50,731 nucleotides of DNA, from the NCBI GenBank assembly GCA_904394685.1, contig CAJFNK010000064.1:1-50731 (forward strand), written 5' to 3'. This document shows, one piece after another, positions 25,144 to 34,118 of the stretch. Source of the stretch: Candidatus Heritagella gallinarum. GTDB lineage: Bacteria; Bacillota; Clostridia; Oscillospirales; Acutalibacteraceae. The number at the start of each line of letters is the position of its first letter. The first letter of the stretch is position 1. The notes beneath the pieces are model-generated. The model had not been told where the DNA came from. It did not search any database and saw only the letters and a list, made by a program, of their open reading frames with translations. The translations under genes and the position numbers were made by a program.

Positions 25144-25763
25144 CAGCCTTTCGCCTCTTTTCCCGTCTGATACAACCCTTTTTCGGAAATATAACGGGCA
25201 ATTTGAGGAGATACCATTCCCTCCAGCGATTTTCCCTGTGCCACAGCTTCCCGTACCATGGTGCTGGAAACCGGCAAAAAACGGATGTCACAAATCCGGG
25301 TTTTGGCGCCCTTGGTTTCTAAAAACGCCGCATGCTGCCGTAGCCGCTCCATCCCGTCCGGGCTGCGTGGAGCAGCGCACAGCGTTGCCAGACGGTAAAT
25401 CCGCTCCGGCCAGCGCCAGTCATTCACTGTGAGGAACATGTCCTCCCCCATCATCAGATACCACTCGTTTCCAGGATACAGCCGGTGCAGCTCCTCCAGC
25501 GTTTCGGCGGTATAGCTTTTTCCCTGCCGCTGGATCTCCAAATCCGAAACCTGGATACGGGAGTCGCTCGCCGCCGCCAGACGGCACATCGCCAAACGGT
25601 CTTCTGCGCTTGCCAGATGGTGCGCCTGCTTATGCGGCGGCTGGAAGGTTGGCATCAAAAGAACCTGCTCCAGCCCCAGCTGGTCGGCAAAGTCGGTGAC
25701 CAGATGAACATGCGCTTCATGTATTGGATTAAACGTCCCGCCATACAGGCCAATTTTTGCCAT
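25143..25763 (-). CDS. nadD: nicotinate-nucleotide adenylyltransferase
   Basis: Makes deamido-NAD+ from NaMN and ATP in NAD synthesis, 206 residues. The nucleotidyltransferase motif GGTFNPIHEAHVHL (about 8-21) and the late SSTMVREAV motif are both present. The ATG at 25763 fits the ribosome site spacing; a GTG three codons upstream nearly touches that site. It lies 17 bases after yhbY. Confidence 0.96.
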   Translation of the reverse strand: MAKIGLYGGTFNPIHEAHVHLVTDFADQLGLEQVLLMPTFQPPHKQAHHLASAEDRLAMCRLAAASDSRIQVSDLEIQRQGKSYTAETLEELHRLYPGNEWYLMMGEDMFLTVNDWRWPERIYRLATLCAAPRSPDGMERLRQHAAFLETKGAKTRICDIRFLPVSSTMVREAVAQGKSLEGMVSPQIARYISEKGLYQTGKEAKG

Positions 25764-25780
25764 TGCTATCACGCCTTTTT

Positions 25781-26083
25781 TCAGTCTTTGCCTTTGGGAA
25801 GCACAATCTTGGGCTCTTTGGGATGGCGGCGGTACAGCACAAAGCGGGTACCGATCACCTGTACAACCTCTGCGCCGGTTTCACGAGCCAGCTCCTCTGC
25901 CGCCTCACGGGAAGAAACTGGAGCGGTTTCCAGCGCACGGCCTTTGATAAGCTCACGGGCAGTGAGAGCGTCGTCCGCCTGCTTGATAAGCTCCGGGCTC
26001 ATACCGGATTTTCCCACCATCAGGATGGTGTCGATACTGTTTGCCAGAGAGCGAAGATAAGCTCTTTGTTTACTTGTCAACAT
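25781..26083 (-). CDS. yhbY: YhbY-like RNA-binding protein (CRM domain)
   Basis: A 100-residue single CRM-domain protein. It starts MLTSKQRAYLRSLANSI, carries the GxxG-type loop VGKSGMSPELIKQ and the RELIKGRAL motif, all typical of YhbY/YqeI, which binds pre-50S ribosomal particles. The ATG at 26083 has AAGGAG 9 bases upstream. It lies immediately before nadD, as in Bacillus. Confidence 0.93.
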   Translation of the reverse strand: MLTSKQRAYLRSLANSIDTILMVGKSGMSPELIKQADDALTARELIKGRALETAPVSSREAAEELARETGAEVVQVIGTRFVLYRRHPKEPKIVLPKGKD

Positions 26084-26128
26084 AGGGAAATTCTCCTTTT
26101 CATATACCATAAAAATTGAACTGTGTTC

Positions 26129-26704
26129 TTATTTCAAATACTCTTGCAGCGCCGTCGCAAACTTTTCCAGCGCCTTTCCACGGTGGCTGACAGCGTCTTT
26201 TTCGGCTGCTGTCATCTGGGCAAAGGTCTTTTCGCCCACCAAAAAGACCGGGTCATAGCCAAATCCGTCGTTACCTTCCGGCGAGAAGGCGATGGAACCG
26301 GGACAATCCCCCTCTACCCGAATCACATCTCCGTTGGGGAACACACAGCATACGGCGCTCACAAACCGTGCGGTGCGCTTCTCTGCCGGGACATTGGAAA
26401 GCTCGCCCAACAGCTTTTCAATGCGCTGGGCGTCGGAGGCGTTTTCACCAGCATAACGAGCTGAATAGACACCGGGGCGCCCGTCCAGAGCGTCCACCTC
26501 CAGCCCGGAGTCATCCGCCACAGCGGGAAGCCCGGTTTCTTCACAGGCGGATTTTGCCTTGAGATAGGCATTTTCGGCAAAGGTGGTGCCGGTTTCCTCC
26601 ACTTCGCTCAGGTCTGCTGTGATGGCCTCAATCCCCATGGGGTCGAGAATCCGCTGCAATTCCTGCAATTTATGACGGTTATGTGTTGCAATAACATATT
26701 TCAT
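26129..26704 (-). CDS. rdgB: non-canonical purine NTP pyrophosphatase (RdgB/HAM1)
   Basis: Hydrolyses dITP, ITP and XTP to keep them out of nucleic acids, 191 residues. Motifs: an ATHNRHKLQEL opening, GTTFAENAYLKA, and DDSGLEVDALDGRPGVYSAR. The ATG at 26704 is preferred for its GGGAGG site. It lies 17 bases after ftsY. Confidence 0.96.
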   Translation of the reverse strand: MKYVIATHNRHKLQELQRILDPMGIEAITADLSEVEETGTTFAENAYLKAKSACEETGLPAVADDSGLEVDALDGRPGVYSARYAGENASDAQRIEKLLGELSNVPAEKRTARFVSAVCCVFPNGDVIRVEGDCPGSIAFSPEGNDGFGYDPVFLVGEKTFAQMTAAEKDAVSHRGKALEKFATALQEYLK

Positions 26705-26721
26705 GTTGATTCCTCCCATGG

Positions 26722-27639
26722 TCAGCGGTCGTCCCGCTCAAACAACGCCCGTGCAAAATCATCGGCGTCAAAGGGCTGCAAGTCGTCTACCTTTTCGCCC
26801 ACGCCGATAAACTTCACCGGCAGTCCCAGTTCTTCCCGAATCGCCAGCACCACGCCGCCCTTGGCTGTGCCGTCCAGCTTGGTGAGGATAATACCGGTAA
26901 TGCCCGCTGCTGCGCTGAACTCTCTGGCCTGATTGACCCCGTTCTGCCCGGTGGTGGCATCCAACACCAGCAGGACTTCCTTATCACAGTCCGGCAGCTC
27001 CCGGTCGGTAATTCGGTTGATTTTTGCCAGTTCTTCCATCAGGTTCTTTTTGTTATGAAGGCGTCCGGCGGTGTCGCAGATAATCACGTCGCTGCGGCGG
27101 GCCTTTGCCGCTGCAATGGTGTCGAATACCACGGCGGCCGGGTCGGTACCCTCTGCATGCTTAATCATGGGCACGCCTGCACGCTCGCTCCACACTTCCA
27201 GCTGTTCGATAGCAGCGGCACGAAACGTATCCGCTGCACCCAGAATCACCTGTTTGCCCTCGCCTTTTAGGCGGGAAGCCAGCTTTCCAATCGTGGTGGT
27301 TTTTCCGGCGCCATTGACCCCGATTACCAGAATCATGGAAGGCCGAGTGCTCAGATGCAGTTCTTCGTCGCCACGAATCATATCTGCAACGGTTTCTTGC
27401 AGCAAGCCCATAATGGCATTGGGGTCTTTCACGCCTTCTTCTTTTACACGGCGGCGCAGGGTATCGCAGATATGGCCAGCGGTTACAACGCCCACATCGC
27501 CCATCACCAGAAGCTCCTCCAGCTCCTCAAACAGTTCTTCGTCAATCTTGGTAAAGGAGCGCAGCATCCCGCTGATCTGCGAGCTGATGCTCTCTCTTGT
27601 TTTTTTCAGTCCTTCTTTGATTTTACTGAACAGTCCCAT
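26722..27639 (-). CDS. ftsY: signal recognition particle receptor FtsY
   Basis: The SRP receptor GTPase that docks ribosomes at the membrane, 305 residues: a short N-terminal helix (GLFSKIKEGLKKTRESIS) and N domain, then the G domain with P-loop GVNGAGKTTT (107-116), ICDTAGRLHNK and TKLDGTAKGG. The acidic A domain of enterobacterial FtsY is absent, as usual in Firmicutes. It follows smc by 75 bases. Confidence 0.97.
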   Translation of the reverse strand: MGLFSKIKEGLKKTRESISSQISGMLRSFTKIDEELFEELEELLVMGDVGVVTAGHICDTLRRRVKEEGVKDPNAIMGLLQETVADMIRGDEELHLSTRPSMILVIGVNGAGKTTTIGKLASRLKGEGKQVILGAADTFRAAAIEQLEVWSERAGVPMIKHAEGTDPAAVVFDTIAAAKARRSDVIICDTAGRLHNKKNLMEELAKINRITDRELPDCDKEVLLVLDATTGQNGVNQAREFSAAAGITGIILTKLDGTAKGGVVLAIREELGLPVKFIGVGEKVDDLQPFDADDFARALFERDDR

Positions 27640-27714
27640 TCGATCACTCCGTTCATCCCATACGGGAACGTTTTCTCTATTATATCATACTCCACTCTGC
27701 AAAAACACTGGTTT

Positions 27715-30700
27715 TCACGAAATCGCACCCATTTGCTCCCCGGCCTCTGTATTCCGCAGCTCCAGCAGCTTAGAAACGCCCTGATCCTGCATGGTAACGC
27801 CATACAAAACGTCAGCTTCTTCCATAGTGCCACGGCGGTGGGTAATGGCGATAAACTGGGTGTTGCGGTTCATACGGCGCAGATAGGCGGCAAAGCGGGT
27901 GACGTTTACATCGTCCAGCGCAGCCTCGATCTCGTCCAGCACACAGAAAGGCGGCGGGCTGACCTTCATGATGGCAAAATAGATGGAAATCGCCACTAAT
28001 GCCATTTCTCCGCCGGAAAGGGATTCGATGTGGGTCACGATTTTTCCGGGGGGCTGCACCTTGATTTCAATGCCGGAATGAAGCACGTCGGTCGGGTCGG
28101 TCAGGCTGAGCGAAGCGGTACCGCCGCCAAACAGCTCTTTGAAAATCCCGGTAAAATGTCCGGCGATCTCCTCAAAACGAGTGGTGAACAGCTCCTGCAT
28201 GTGGCGGGTCAAGTCATGAATGAGGCGATGGAGCTCTTCCCGTGAGGTTTCCACATCGGAAATCTGCTTCATCAGGAACTCATACCGCTCTGAAACCTCG
28301 CCGTATTCTTCGATCGCCGCCACGTTCACGCTGCCGAGATTGCGGATTTTGAGCTTGATCTCGTTCAGGCGTTTCTGTGCCTCGGCGGGCTCCGGAACCT
28401 CTACCCCCAGTTCTTCGGCTTCCCGGCGGGTCAGTTCATATTCTTCCCAAAGACGGCTGATAATCCCATCATATTCTTTTTGCAGGCCGTCCCTGCGTTC
28501 CTCCAACCGAGCCAGTTCCCGGCTGATGGTTTCCCGCTCGGCGGTTTTTTCCCGCTCAGCGGCACGCAGCTCTCCCGAACGCTTTTCCAGTTCCAGACGC
28601 CGCTCGCCTGCCAGCCCGGCTTTTTGCTGGGCGTCTTTGGCCGATTCCCGCAGCGCCTGTGCCTGTGCTTTTTGGCGTTCGATCTCGCTCTGGAAGCCCT
28701 CGATTGCCGCTTCGGTTTCCAGAATTTCTTTTTTCAGTTCTTCCTGACGGCCGGCAAAATCGAGCTTGCGCTTTTGCAGCTCTGCAATTGCCTGTTCCAG
28801 CGATTCGATATCTTTCCGGGCAGAGAGAGAAGCCATCTTCAGCTCCTGCAGCCGGGCGGTGATCTCCTCGCTGCGCCTTGCCAAATCCTCCCGATTTCCA
28901 GAAGACTGGCGCACAGCCGCCTGAATTTCTTCAATCTCTGCAACAAGACGGGTTTCATCGGCTTTTGCCAGCTCCAAAGTATCCTGCAAGGATTTTAATC
29001 TGGCGCCGCTGCCCCCCTGTTCTTCTTCCATCTCGTGGATGTGGTGGGCAGCTGTCAATCGTTCGGCTTCCATGCGCTTGCGTTCGGTTTCCATCCGGAA
29101 GCGTTCCTCCTGTGCAGAGGCCAGCTCCCCTTTTGCCGCCGAAAGCTCTGCCTCGGCAGCGGCAGCCTCTGCCACCAGTTCTTTCAGCCGGCTGGCGGCG
29201 GCCTCTGCCTTTTGCTGCATGGCGGCGGCCTTTTCCCGAATCCGAACAATTTCAGACGCACGGCTCAGCAGACCGGAATTTTTGGCCAACGAGCCGCCGG
29301 TCAAAGAACCGCCGGTGTTGACGACCTGGCCGTCCAGCGTGACGATACGGAACCGGTAGCGGAATCGCCGGGCGATTGCAACGGCGCTGTCGAGGTCTTC
29401 CGCAATGGCGATACGCCCCAACACCGAATTGAGCACGCCTTCGTATTCGTCTTCACAGCTGCAAAGCGAGGCGGCGATACCCACAAATCCGGGACATTCC
29501 TCCAAAGACGGCTCCTGTAACAGGGTTCCACGAATCGTGGAGAGCGGCAGGAAGGTTGCACGTCCAGCATCCCGCTGCTTCAAAAGACGAATCGCCGCTT
29601 TTGCGTCCTGCTCTGTCCCCACCACAATATTCTGCATGGCGGCTCCCATGGCAGTTTCAATAGCCACAGCGTACTGCTGCGGCACCCGGAACAGGCGGGA
29701 AAGCGGGCCGTGAATTCCCGAAAGGTTTCCACGGGCAGCTTCTTTCATCACAGCCTTTACACTTTGGCCAAAGCCTTCCAGATTGCGCTCCAAATCTTCC
29801 AGCAGCTTTGCACGGCGCAGCTGCTCCTGAATGTCCAGTGCCTGCTGGTCATTCTGGCGCTTCATTTCTTCCACACGCTGCCGTCTGCTTTGCAGCCGCA
29901 GCTCATATCCCCGCACTGTATTGCCCAGCGATTCGATACGGGCGGTGGTATCGGCAATCATGCCGTCGGTTTCGGCAATCTCCCCCTGCATCGTTTCCAT
30001 CTGCTCCCGGCGAGTAGAAAGCGCCTGTGCCACAGAATCCCGGCGGGAAAGAATTTCACGGATGGTAGACTCCGCTCCTGTTGCCCGAACTCTGGCTTCC
30101 GAAAGAGCCGTGTTTTTCTCTGCCATCTTGACAGAAAGACGGTCTACCTCTCCGGCGGCCTCATCGGCGCTGCGCCGCAGGCTGCCAAGGCTTTCGGCTG
30201 CCCGGCGGTATTCTTCTTCTCCTTCTGCAGCCTCTTTTTCTTTCACCTGTACTTCTGTTTTTCTGGCGGCAATCTCCCAATCCAGATTTTTCTGGGAAGA
30301 ATCCGACTGTTCCAGCTCACGAGTAATGCGCTCCACATTTTGGCGGCTATGTAGGATATCGTTTTCCAAAACCGAAATCTCGCCTTCCAAGCGGGTAGCG
30401 CTCTCCTCGTCGGCAGCGGCCTGGTTCCGCAGCTCGTCCATCTGGGCGGAGCAGGTGTTGATGGCGGTATAGTTTTCTTCAATCCGGGCCGCCAGCTCGT
30501 CCAGCGCCTGCGCTGCCTGTTCCTGCTGGGACTGCGCCAGCGTGATTTTATCCCCCTGTTCCCGCAAAACACGCCCGGAGCGGTTGAGGGTATCCAGCCA
30601 CAAGCCGATTTCCAGATTCTTTTTTTCAGAAGAAAGGCTCAAAAAACGCTCTGCCTTTTCTGCCTGCTCCCGCAAAGGGGCAATGCGGGCTTCCAGCTCC

Positions 30701-31287
30701 GAAAGAATATCCCGCAGGCGCAAAAGGTTCTCCTCCGCCTTATCCAGACGGCGCTGCGCCTCCTCTTTTCGATAGCGGAACCGGGAAATCCCAGCGGCTT
30801 CTTCAAAAATTTCACGGCGGTCTTCGGAACGAGCCGCCACAATGCTGTCGATTTTACCCTGCCCGATAATGGAGTAGCCGTCCCGTCCAAGGCCGGTATC
30901 CATAAAAAGCTCGTGGATATCCCGAAGGCGCACCGCCGCCCGGTTAATCAGATACTCGCTTTCGCCCGAACGGTAATAGCGGCGGGTAATCGCCACCGTG
31001 TCGCCATCAAAATTGAGTTCACGGCCGGTATTGTCAATGGTCAGCGTGATTTCCGCATAGCCAAGAGGCTTTCGGGCAGGCGTCCCGCTGAAAATCACAT
31101 CCTCCATCTTGGAGCAGCGAAGGGTTTTGACAGACTGCTCACCCAACACCCAGCGCATAGCGTCACTGATATTGCTTTTTCCACTGCCGTTGGGGCCGAC
31201 AACCGCCGTAATCCCTTCCTCAAAATGCAGGGTGGTTTTATCCGGAAATGTTTTGAAGCCCTGTAACTCCAATGATTTCAACAGCAT
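27715..31287 (-). CDS. smc: chromosome segregation protein SMC
   Basis: The condensin-type ATPase that organises the chromosome with ScpA/ScpB, 1190 residues. The N-terminal half of the ATPase has Walker A GPNGSGKSN (31-39). Two long coiled coils (about 170-500 and 660-1010) flank a hinge (about 505-650, with a glycine-rich NTGGSLTGGSL end). The C-terminal half has the LSGGE signature at about 1090 and Walker B FCVLDEIEAALDD. The start overlaps the end of the radical SAM gene by ten bases, showing translational coupling. Confidence 0.98.
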   Translation of the reverse strand: MLLKSLELQGFKTFPDKTTLHFEEGITAVVGPNGSGKSNISDAMRWVLGEQSVKTLRCSKMEDVIFSGTPARKPLGYAEITLTIDNTGRELNFDGDTVAITRRYYRSGESEYLINRAAVRLRDIHELFMDTGLGRDGYSIIGQGKIDSIVAARSEDRREIFEEAAGISRFRYRKEEAQRRLDKAEENLLRLRDILSELEARIAPLREQAEKAERFLSLSSEKKNLEIGLWLDTLNRSGRVLREQGDKITLAQSQQEQAAQALDELAARIEENYTAINTCSAQMDELRNQAAADEESATRLEGEISVLENDILHSRQNVERITRELEQSDSSQKNLDWEIAARKTEVQVKEKEAAEGEEEYRRAAESLGSLRRSADEAAGEVDRLSVKMAEKNTALSEARVRATGAESTIREILSRRDSVAQALSTRREQMETMQGEIAETDGMIADTTARIESLGNTVRGYELRLQSRRQRVEEMKRQNDQQALDIQEQLRRAKLLEDLERNLEGFGQSVKAVMKEAARGNLSGIHGPLSRLFRVPQQYAVAIETAMGAAMQNIVVGTEQDAKAAIRLLKQRDAGRATFLPLSTIRGTLLQEPSLEECPGFVGIAASLCSCEDEYEGVLNSVLGRIAIAEDLDSAVAIARRFRYRFRIVTLDGQVVNTGGSLTGGSLAKNSGLLSRASEIVRIREKAAAMQQKAEAAASRLKELVAEAAAAEAELSAAKGELASAQEERFRMETERKRMEAERLTAAHHIHEMEEEQGGSGARLKSLQDTLELAKADETRLVAEIEEIQAAVRQSSGNREDLARRSEEITARLQELKMASLSARKDIESLEQAIAELQKRKLDFAGRQEELKKEILETEAAIEGFQSEIERQKAQAQALRESAKDAQQKAGLAGERRLELEKRSGELRAAEREKTAERETISRELARLEERRDGLQKEYDGIISRLWEEYELTRREAEELGVEVPEPAEAQKRLNEIKLKIRNLGSVNVAAIEEYGEVSERYEFLMKQISDVETSREELHRLIHDLTRHMQELFTTRFEEIAGHFTGIFKELFGGGTASLSLTDPTDVLHSGIEIKVQPPGKIVTHIESLSGGEMALVAISIYFAIMKVSPPPFCVLDEIEAALDDVNVTRFAAYLRRMNRNTQFIAITHRRGTMEEADVLYGVTMQDQGVSKLLELRNTEAGEQMGAIS

Positions 31288-32309
31288 GGTTTTCCGTCCT
31301 TTCCTTTCTCCGTTTTCCGCAGTCTGACTTCTCCCGGCAAAACGGAATCTTCCTGCACAAATCGGACACGATGCCCCTTTTGGGCAAGCTCCCGCAGGTT
31401 TGCTCTTTTTTGTCCCAGCGCACTGGAAATGCTTTTGGGATGAACTGCCAGCAGTATTTCCCCTTCACCGGGCTGGCAGGATTCCCCCAGCAAAGACAAA
31501 ATCCGCCATAAAAAAATCCGGCTTTCACACAGCTGGCGGAAGGCCGGATGATATGGCCCGGCAATAACCTGTTCCTTCAGTTCCGGGGTGTCATGAAGGC
31601 CCAGACGAATCACCGGAATATGATGTTTTTCAAACAGCAGCAAAAGTTCGCTGCAAAGGTCAACCGCTTGATTCAGCTTCTGCGGCGCATATTCCCCACT
31701 TCCATACCACGCTTCCAGCTGTGTCCCCGGCAGCACCAAAGTGGGATAAATCCGCACAAAATCGGGCTTTATGGCGACAAATGCCTCGGCGGTAGCCGTA
31801 TCGATAGCGTCATTGGAGCCGGGCAACCCGGTCATCATCTGTAATCCAAGCGAAAAGGAATATTCCTTTATCAGCCTCGACGCCCGCTCTACCTCCTCCA
31901 CGGTGTGTCCTCGTCCGTTTAGCGCCAGCACCCGGTTTTCCATACACTGTGCGCCCAACTCAATAGTGGTGAATCCATGCCGCTTCATCAAATCCAAGCG
32001 TTCCCGGTCGATTGCGTCCGGGCGGGTGGAGCAGCGGATTCCCGAAAAACCCAGCTCTTGTCGGATTTTCCCGGCAACTTCCAGCAGTGAACAAAAATAG
32101 CCCCGTTCTACCGCTGTAAAGCTGCCGCCAAAAAAAGCCAGCTCACACTGGGAAACATCCTGCTTTTCGGCGGCCTCCTTTGCCAGCTGCCACACTTCTT
32201 TAGCAGAAGGCTGGCTCTGCCGCCCGGTAATCCGGCGCTGGTCACAAAAGCTGCACTGATGCGGGCAGCCGTTGTGAGGCACAAACACCGCTACGTTCCC
32301 CCGACTCAA
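31278..32309 (-). CDS. Elp3-like radical SAM protein
   Basis: A 343-residue radical SAM protein. The 4Fe-4S motif is C15-x3-C19-x2-C22 (CPHQCSFC), followed by FFGGSFTAVE, STRPDAID and ELGAQCMENRVLALNGRGHT, which are characteristic of the Elp3/YhcC-like group. It lacks the C-terminal acetyltransferase domain of true Elp3 tRNA-modifying enzymes, so the substrate is unknown. The gene overlaps rnc at its start and smc at its end, a linkage repeated in many Clostridia. Confidence 0.88.
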   Translation of the reverse strand: MSRGNVAVFVPHNGCPHQCSFCDQRRITGRQSQPSAKEVWQLAKEAAEKQDVSQCELAFFGGSFTAVERGYFCSLLEVAGKIRQELGFSGIRCSTRPDAIDRERLDLMKRHGFTTIELGAQCMENRVLALNGRGHTVEEVERASRLIKEYSFSLGLQMMTGLPGSNDAIDTATAEAFVAIKPDFVRIYPTLVLPGTQLEAWYGSGEYAPQKLNQAVDLCSELLLLFEKHHIPVIRLGLHDTPELKEQVIAGPYHPAFRQLCESRIFLWRILSLLGESCQPGEGEILLAVHPKSISSALGQKRANLRELAQKGHRVRFVQEDSVLPGEVRLRKTEKGKDGKPCC

Positions 32310-33001
32310 TAGCCCATCAACTCCAGTGCTTCTCTGGCGGCCTGCTGCTCGGCTTCTTTTTTACTGCGTCCGCCGCCCTTACCGATCACGTTGCTGTTCA
32401 GGTGGACTTCCACTGTAAAATGCTTGTTATGGTCCGGGCCGCTCTCGCCAGTCAAAACATATTCCAAACGTTCCTCCGGATTCTGCTGGATGATCTCCTG
32501 CAAAGCGGTTTTAAAATCCCGAAACGCCTTGGGCTTCGCACTTTTCAGCGCAGGCAGCACATACCGGAGAATAAACTTGCGGGCTTCTTCCATGCCTCTT
32601 TCTTCTCCTGCATCCATATACACCGCCGCAATAATCGCCTCAAAAGCATCTGCCAGAATACTGGGGCGGGTGCGTCCGCCGGAATTCTGTTCGCCGTGGC
32701 TCAGGCGCAGATAATCACCCACACCCATCTGGCGGGAATATCCGCACAGCGCTTTTTCACACACCAGAGAGGAACGGATTTTGGTGAGATCACCTTCGGG
32801 CAGATCGGGACGGTGCTTAAACAGATAATCCGCAACCACAACGCCCAGAACGGAATCGCCCAAAAATTCCAGACGCTCGTTGCATTTATAGCCGTCTTTA
32901 TGCTCGTTTGCAAAGGAAGAATGGGTCAGGGCCGTCATGATATAGGTGGGGTCTTGAAAATGGTAGCCGATTTTTTCTTCCAGTTCACGGATGTCCTTCA
33001 T
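32306..33001 (-). CDS. rnc: ribonuclease III
   Basis: An endonuclease for double-stranded RNA in rRNA and mRNA processing, 231 residues. The catalytic signature NERLEFLGDSVLGVV (about 41-55) and a second acidic site (ADAFEAIIAAVYMDAG) are intact. The C-terminal double-stranded RNA-binding domain ends with GKGGGRSKKEAEQQAAREAL. Start and stop codons overlap those of plsX and the radical SAM gene (ATGA type). Confidence 0.98.
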   Translation of the reverse strand: MKDIRELEEKIGYHFQDPTYIMTALTHSSFANEHKDGYKCNERLEFLGDSVLGVVVADYLFKHRPDLPEGDLTKIRSSLVCEKALCGYSRQMGVGDYLRLSHGEQNSGGRTRPSILADAFEAIIAAVYMDAGEERGMEEARKFILRYVLPALKSAKPKAFRDFKTALQEIIQQNPEERLEYVLTGESGPDHNKHFTVEVHLNSNVIGKGGGRSKKEAEQQAAREALELMGY

Positions 33002-34020
33002 GCCTTTTCTCCTTCTGCCGGTTCGCTGAGTTTCATTTCCTGCAGGGAACGGGAAATCTTGTTTACCACATCCCCCTCCACATATGCCTTTGTCAGGCGC
33101 AGGGCGTTTTTAAACGTCTGCGCTTTTGCGCTGCCGTGAGCTTTAAACACCGGCTTTGCCGCTCCCATAATCGGAGCGCCGCCATACTCGTTATAGTCCA
33201 CCTGCTTTTTCAATTCTTTCATATCTTTCAGGATCAGCGCAGCGGCCAGCTTGTTTTTGGTGCTTTTGGTAAAGATCCCTTTGATCTTTTTCATCAAGGT
33301 CAGCGCTACGCCCTCATAGAGCTTTAAAATCACATTACCGGTAAAGCCGTCGCAGACGATCACGTCACCGGCATCTACCGGAATATCTCTGGCTTCGATA
33401 TTCCCGATAAAGTTCACCGGGCTTTCTTTCAGCATCCGGAAGGCTTCCAGCTGGAGCTCTCCGCCCTTATGATCCTCGGTTCCCACATTGGCAAGAGCCA
33501 CACGGGGGTTAGGCACGCCCATCACATTCTCCATATAGGCAGCGCCCATCATGCCGAACTGCTGCAACATTTCCGGACGACATTCCACATTGGCGCCGCC
33601 GTCAATCAGCATGAAGAAGCCGTCGTCTTTGGGCATCACCGGCGCAAACGCCACTCGCTTGACCCCTTTGATGCGCTTTACGATCATATTCGCTCCAAAC
33701 ACCAGCGCACCGCTGTTGCCGGAAGACACAAAAGCGTCGCCATCGCCGGCGGCCAGACGGCGTAAGCCCTCTGCCAGCGAACACTGGCTCTTTTCTTTCA
33801 TGATGCTTTTGGGGGAATCATCCATGGTCATCACATCGGGAGCCTCGGCGATTTCCATCCGGTTGAGGGAAATATTGTTTTCAGCCGCCACCTGACGGAT
33901 GACCTTTTCCTGACCGGTGAGCAGGATATCGACATCCAGTTCTTCCACCGCCATCTGGCAGCCTTTGAGAATCTCAAGAGGAGCGTTGTCCCCTCCAAAT
34001 GCATCTACAATAATTTTCAC
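32998..34020 (-). CDS. plsX: phosphate acyltransferase PlsX
   Basis: Converts acyl-ACP to acyl-phosphate for phospholipid synthesis, 340 residues. It opens with KIIVDAFGGDNAPLEIL and carries SGNSGALVFGA and CDGFTGNVILKLYEG, typical of PlsX. The start is a GTG at 34020 with GAGGTG 7 bases upstream; the longer in-frame ORF adds an unlikely cysteine-rich stretch. acpP, often between plsX and rnc, is missing; plsX and rnc overlap directly. Confidence 0.96.
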   Translation of the reverse strand: MKIIVDAFGGDNAPLEILKGCQMAVEELDVDILLTGQEKVIRQVAAENNISLNRMEIAEAPDVMTMDDSPKSIMKEKSQCSLAEGLRRLAAGDGDAFVSSGNSGALVFGANMIVKRIKGVKRVAFAPVMPKDDGFFMLIDGGANVECRPEMLQQFGMMGAAYMENVMGVPNPRVALANVGTEDHKGGELQLEAFRMLKESPVNFIGNIEARDIPVDAGDVIVCDGFTGNVILKLYEGVALTLMKKIKGIFTKSTKNKLAAALILKDMKELKKQVDYNEYGGAPIMGAAKPVFKAHGSAKAQTFKNALRLTKAYVEGDVVNKISRSLQEMKLSEPAEGEKA

Positions 34021-34118
34021 AGCACAACACCTCATTTCGCCGGCACACAACTGCCGGACACCATTTATCAAAGCCTGTATGAAACCCTCCTGTGCGCTTT
34101 GGGTCGCATTTCGAGCTT

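Noticed and set aside
28030-31327. Many plus-strand frames of 70-215 codons across smc
   Set aside because: They are antisense shadows of the GC-rich coiled-coil coding sequence with no ribosome sites or recognisable domains.
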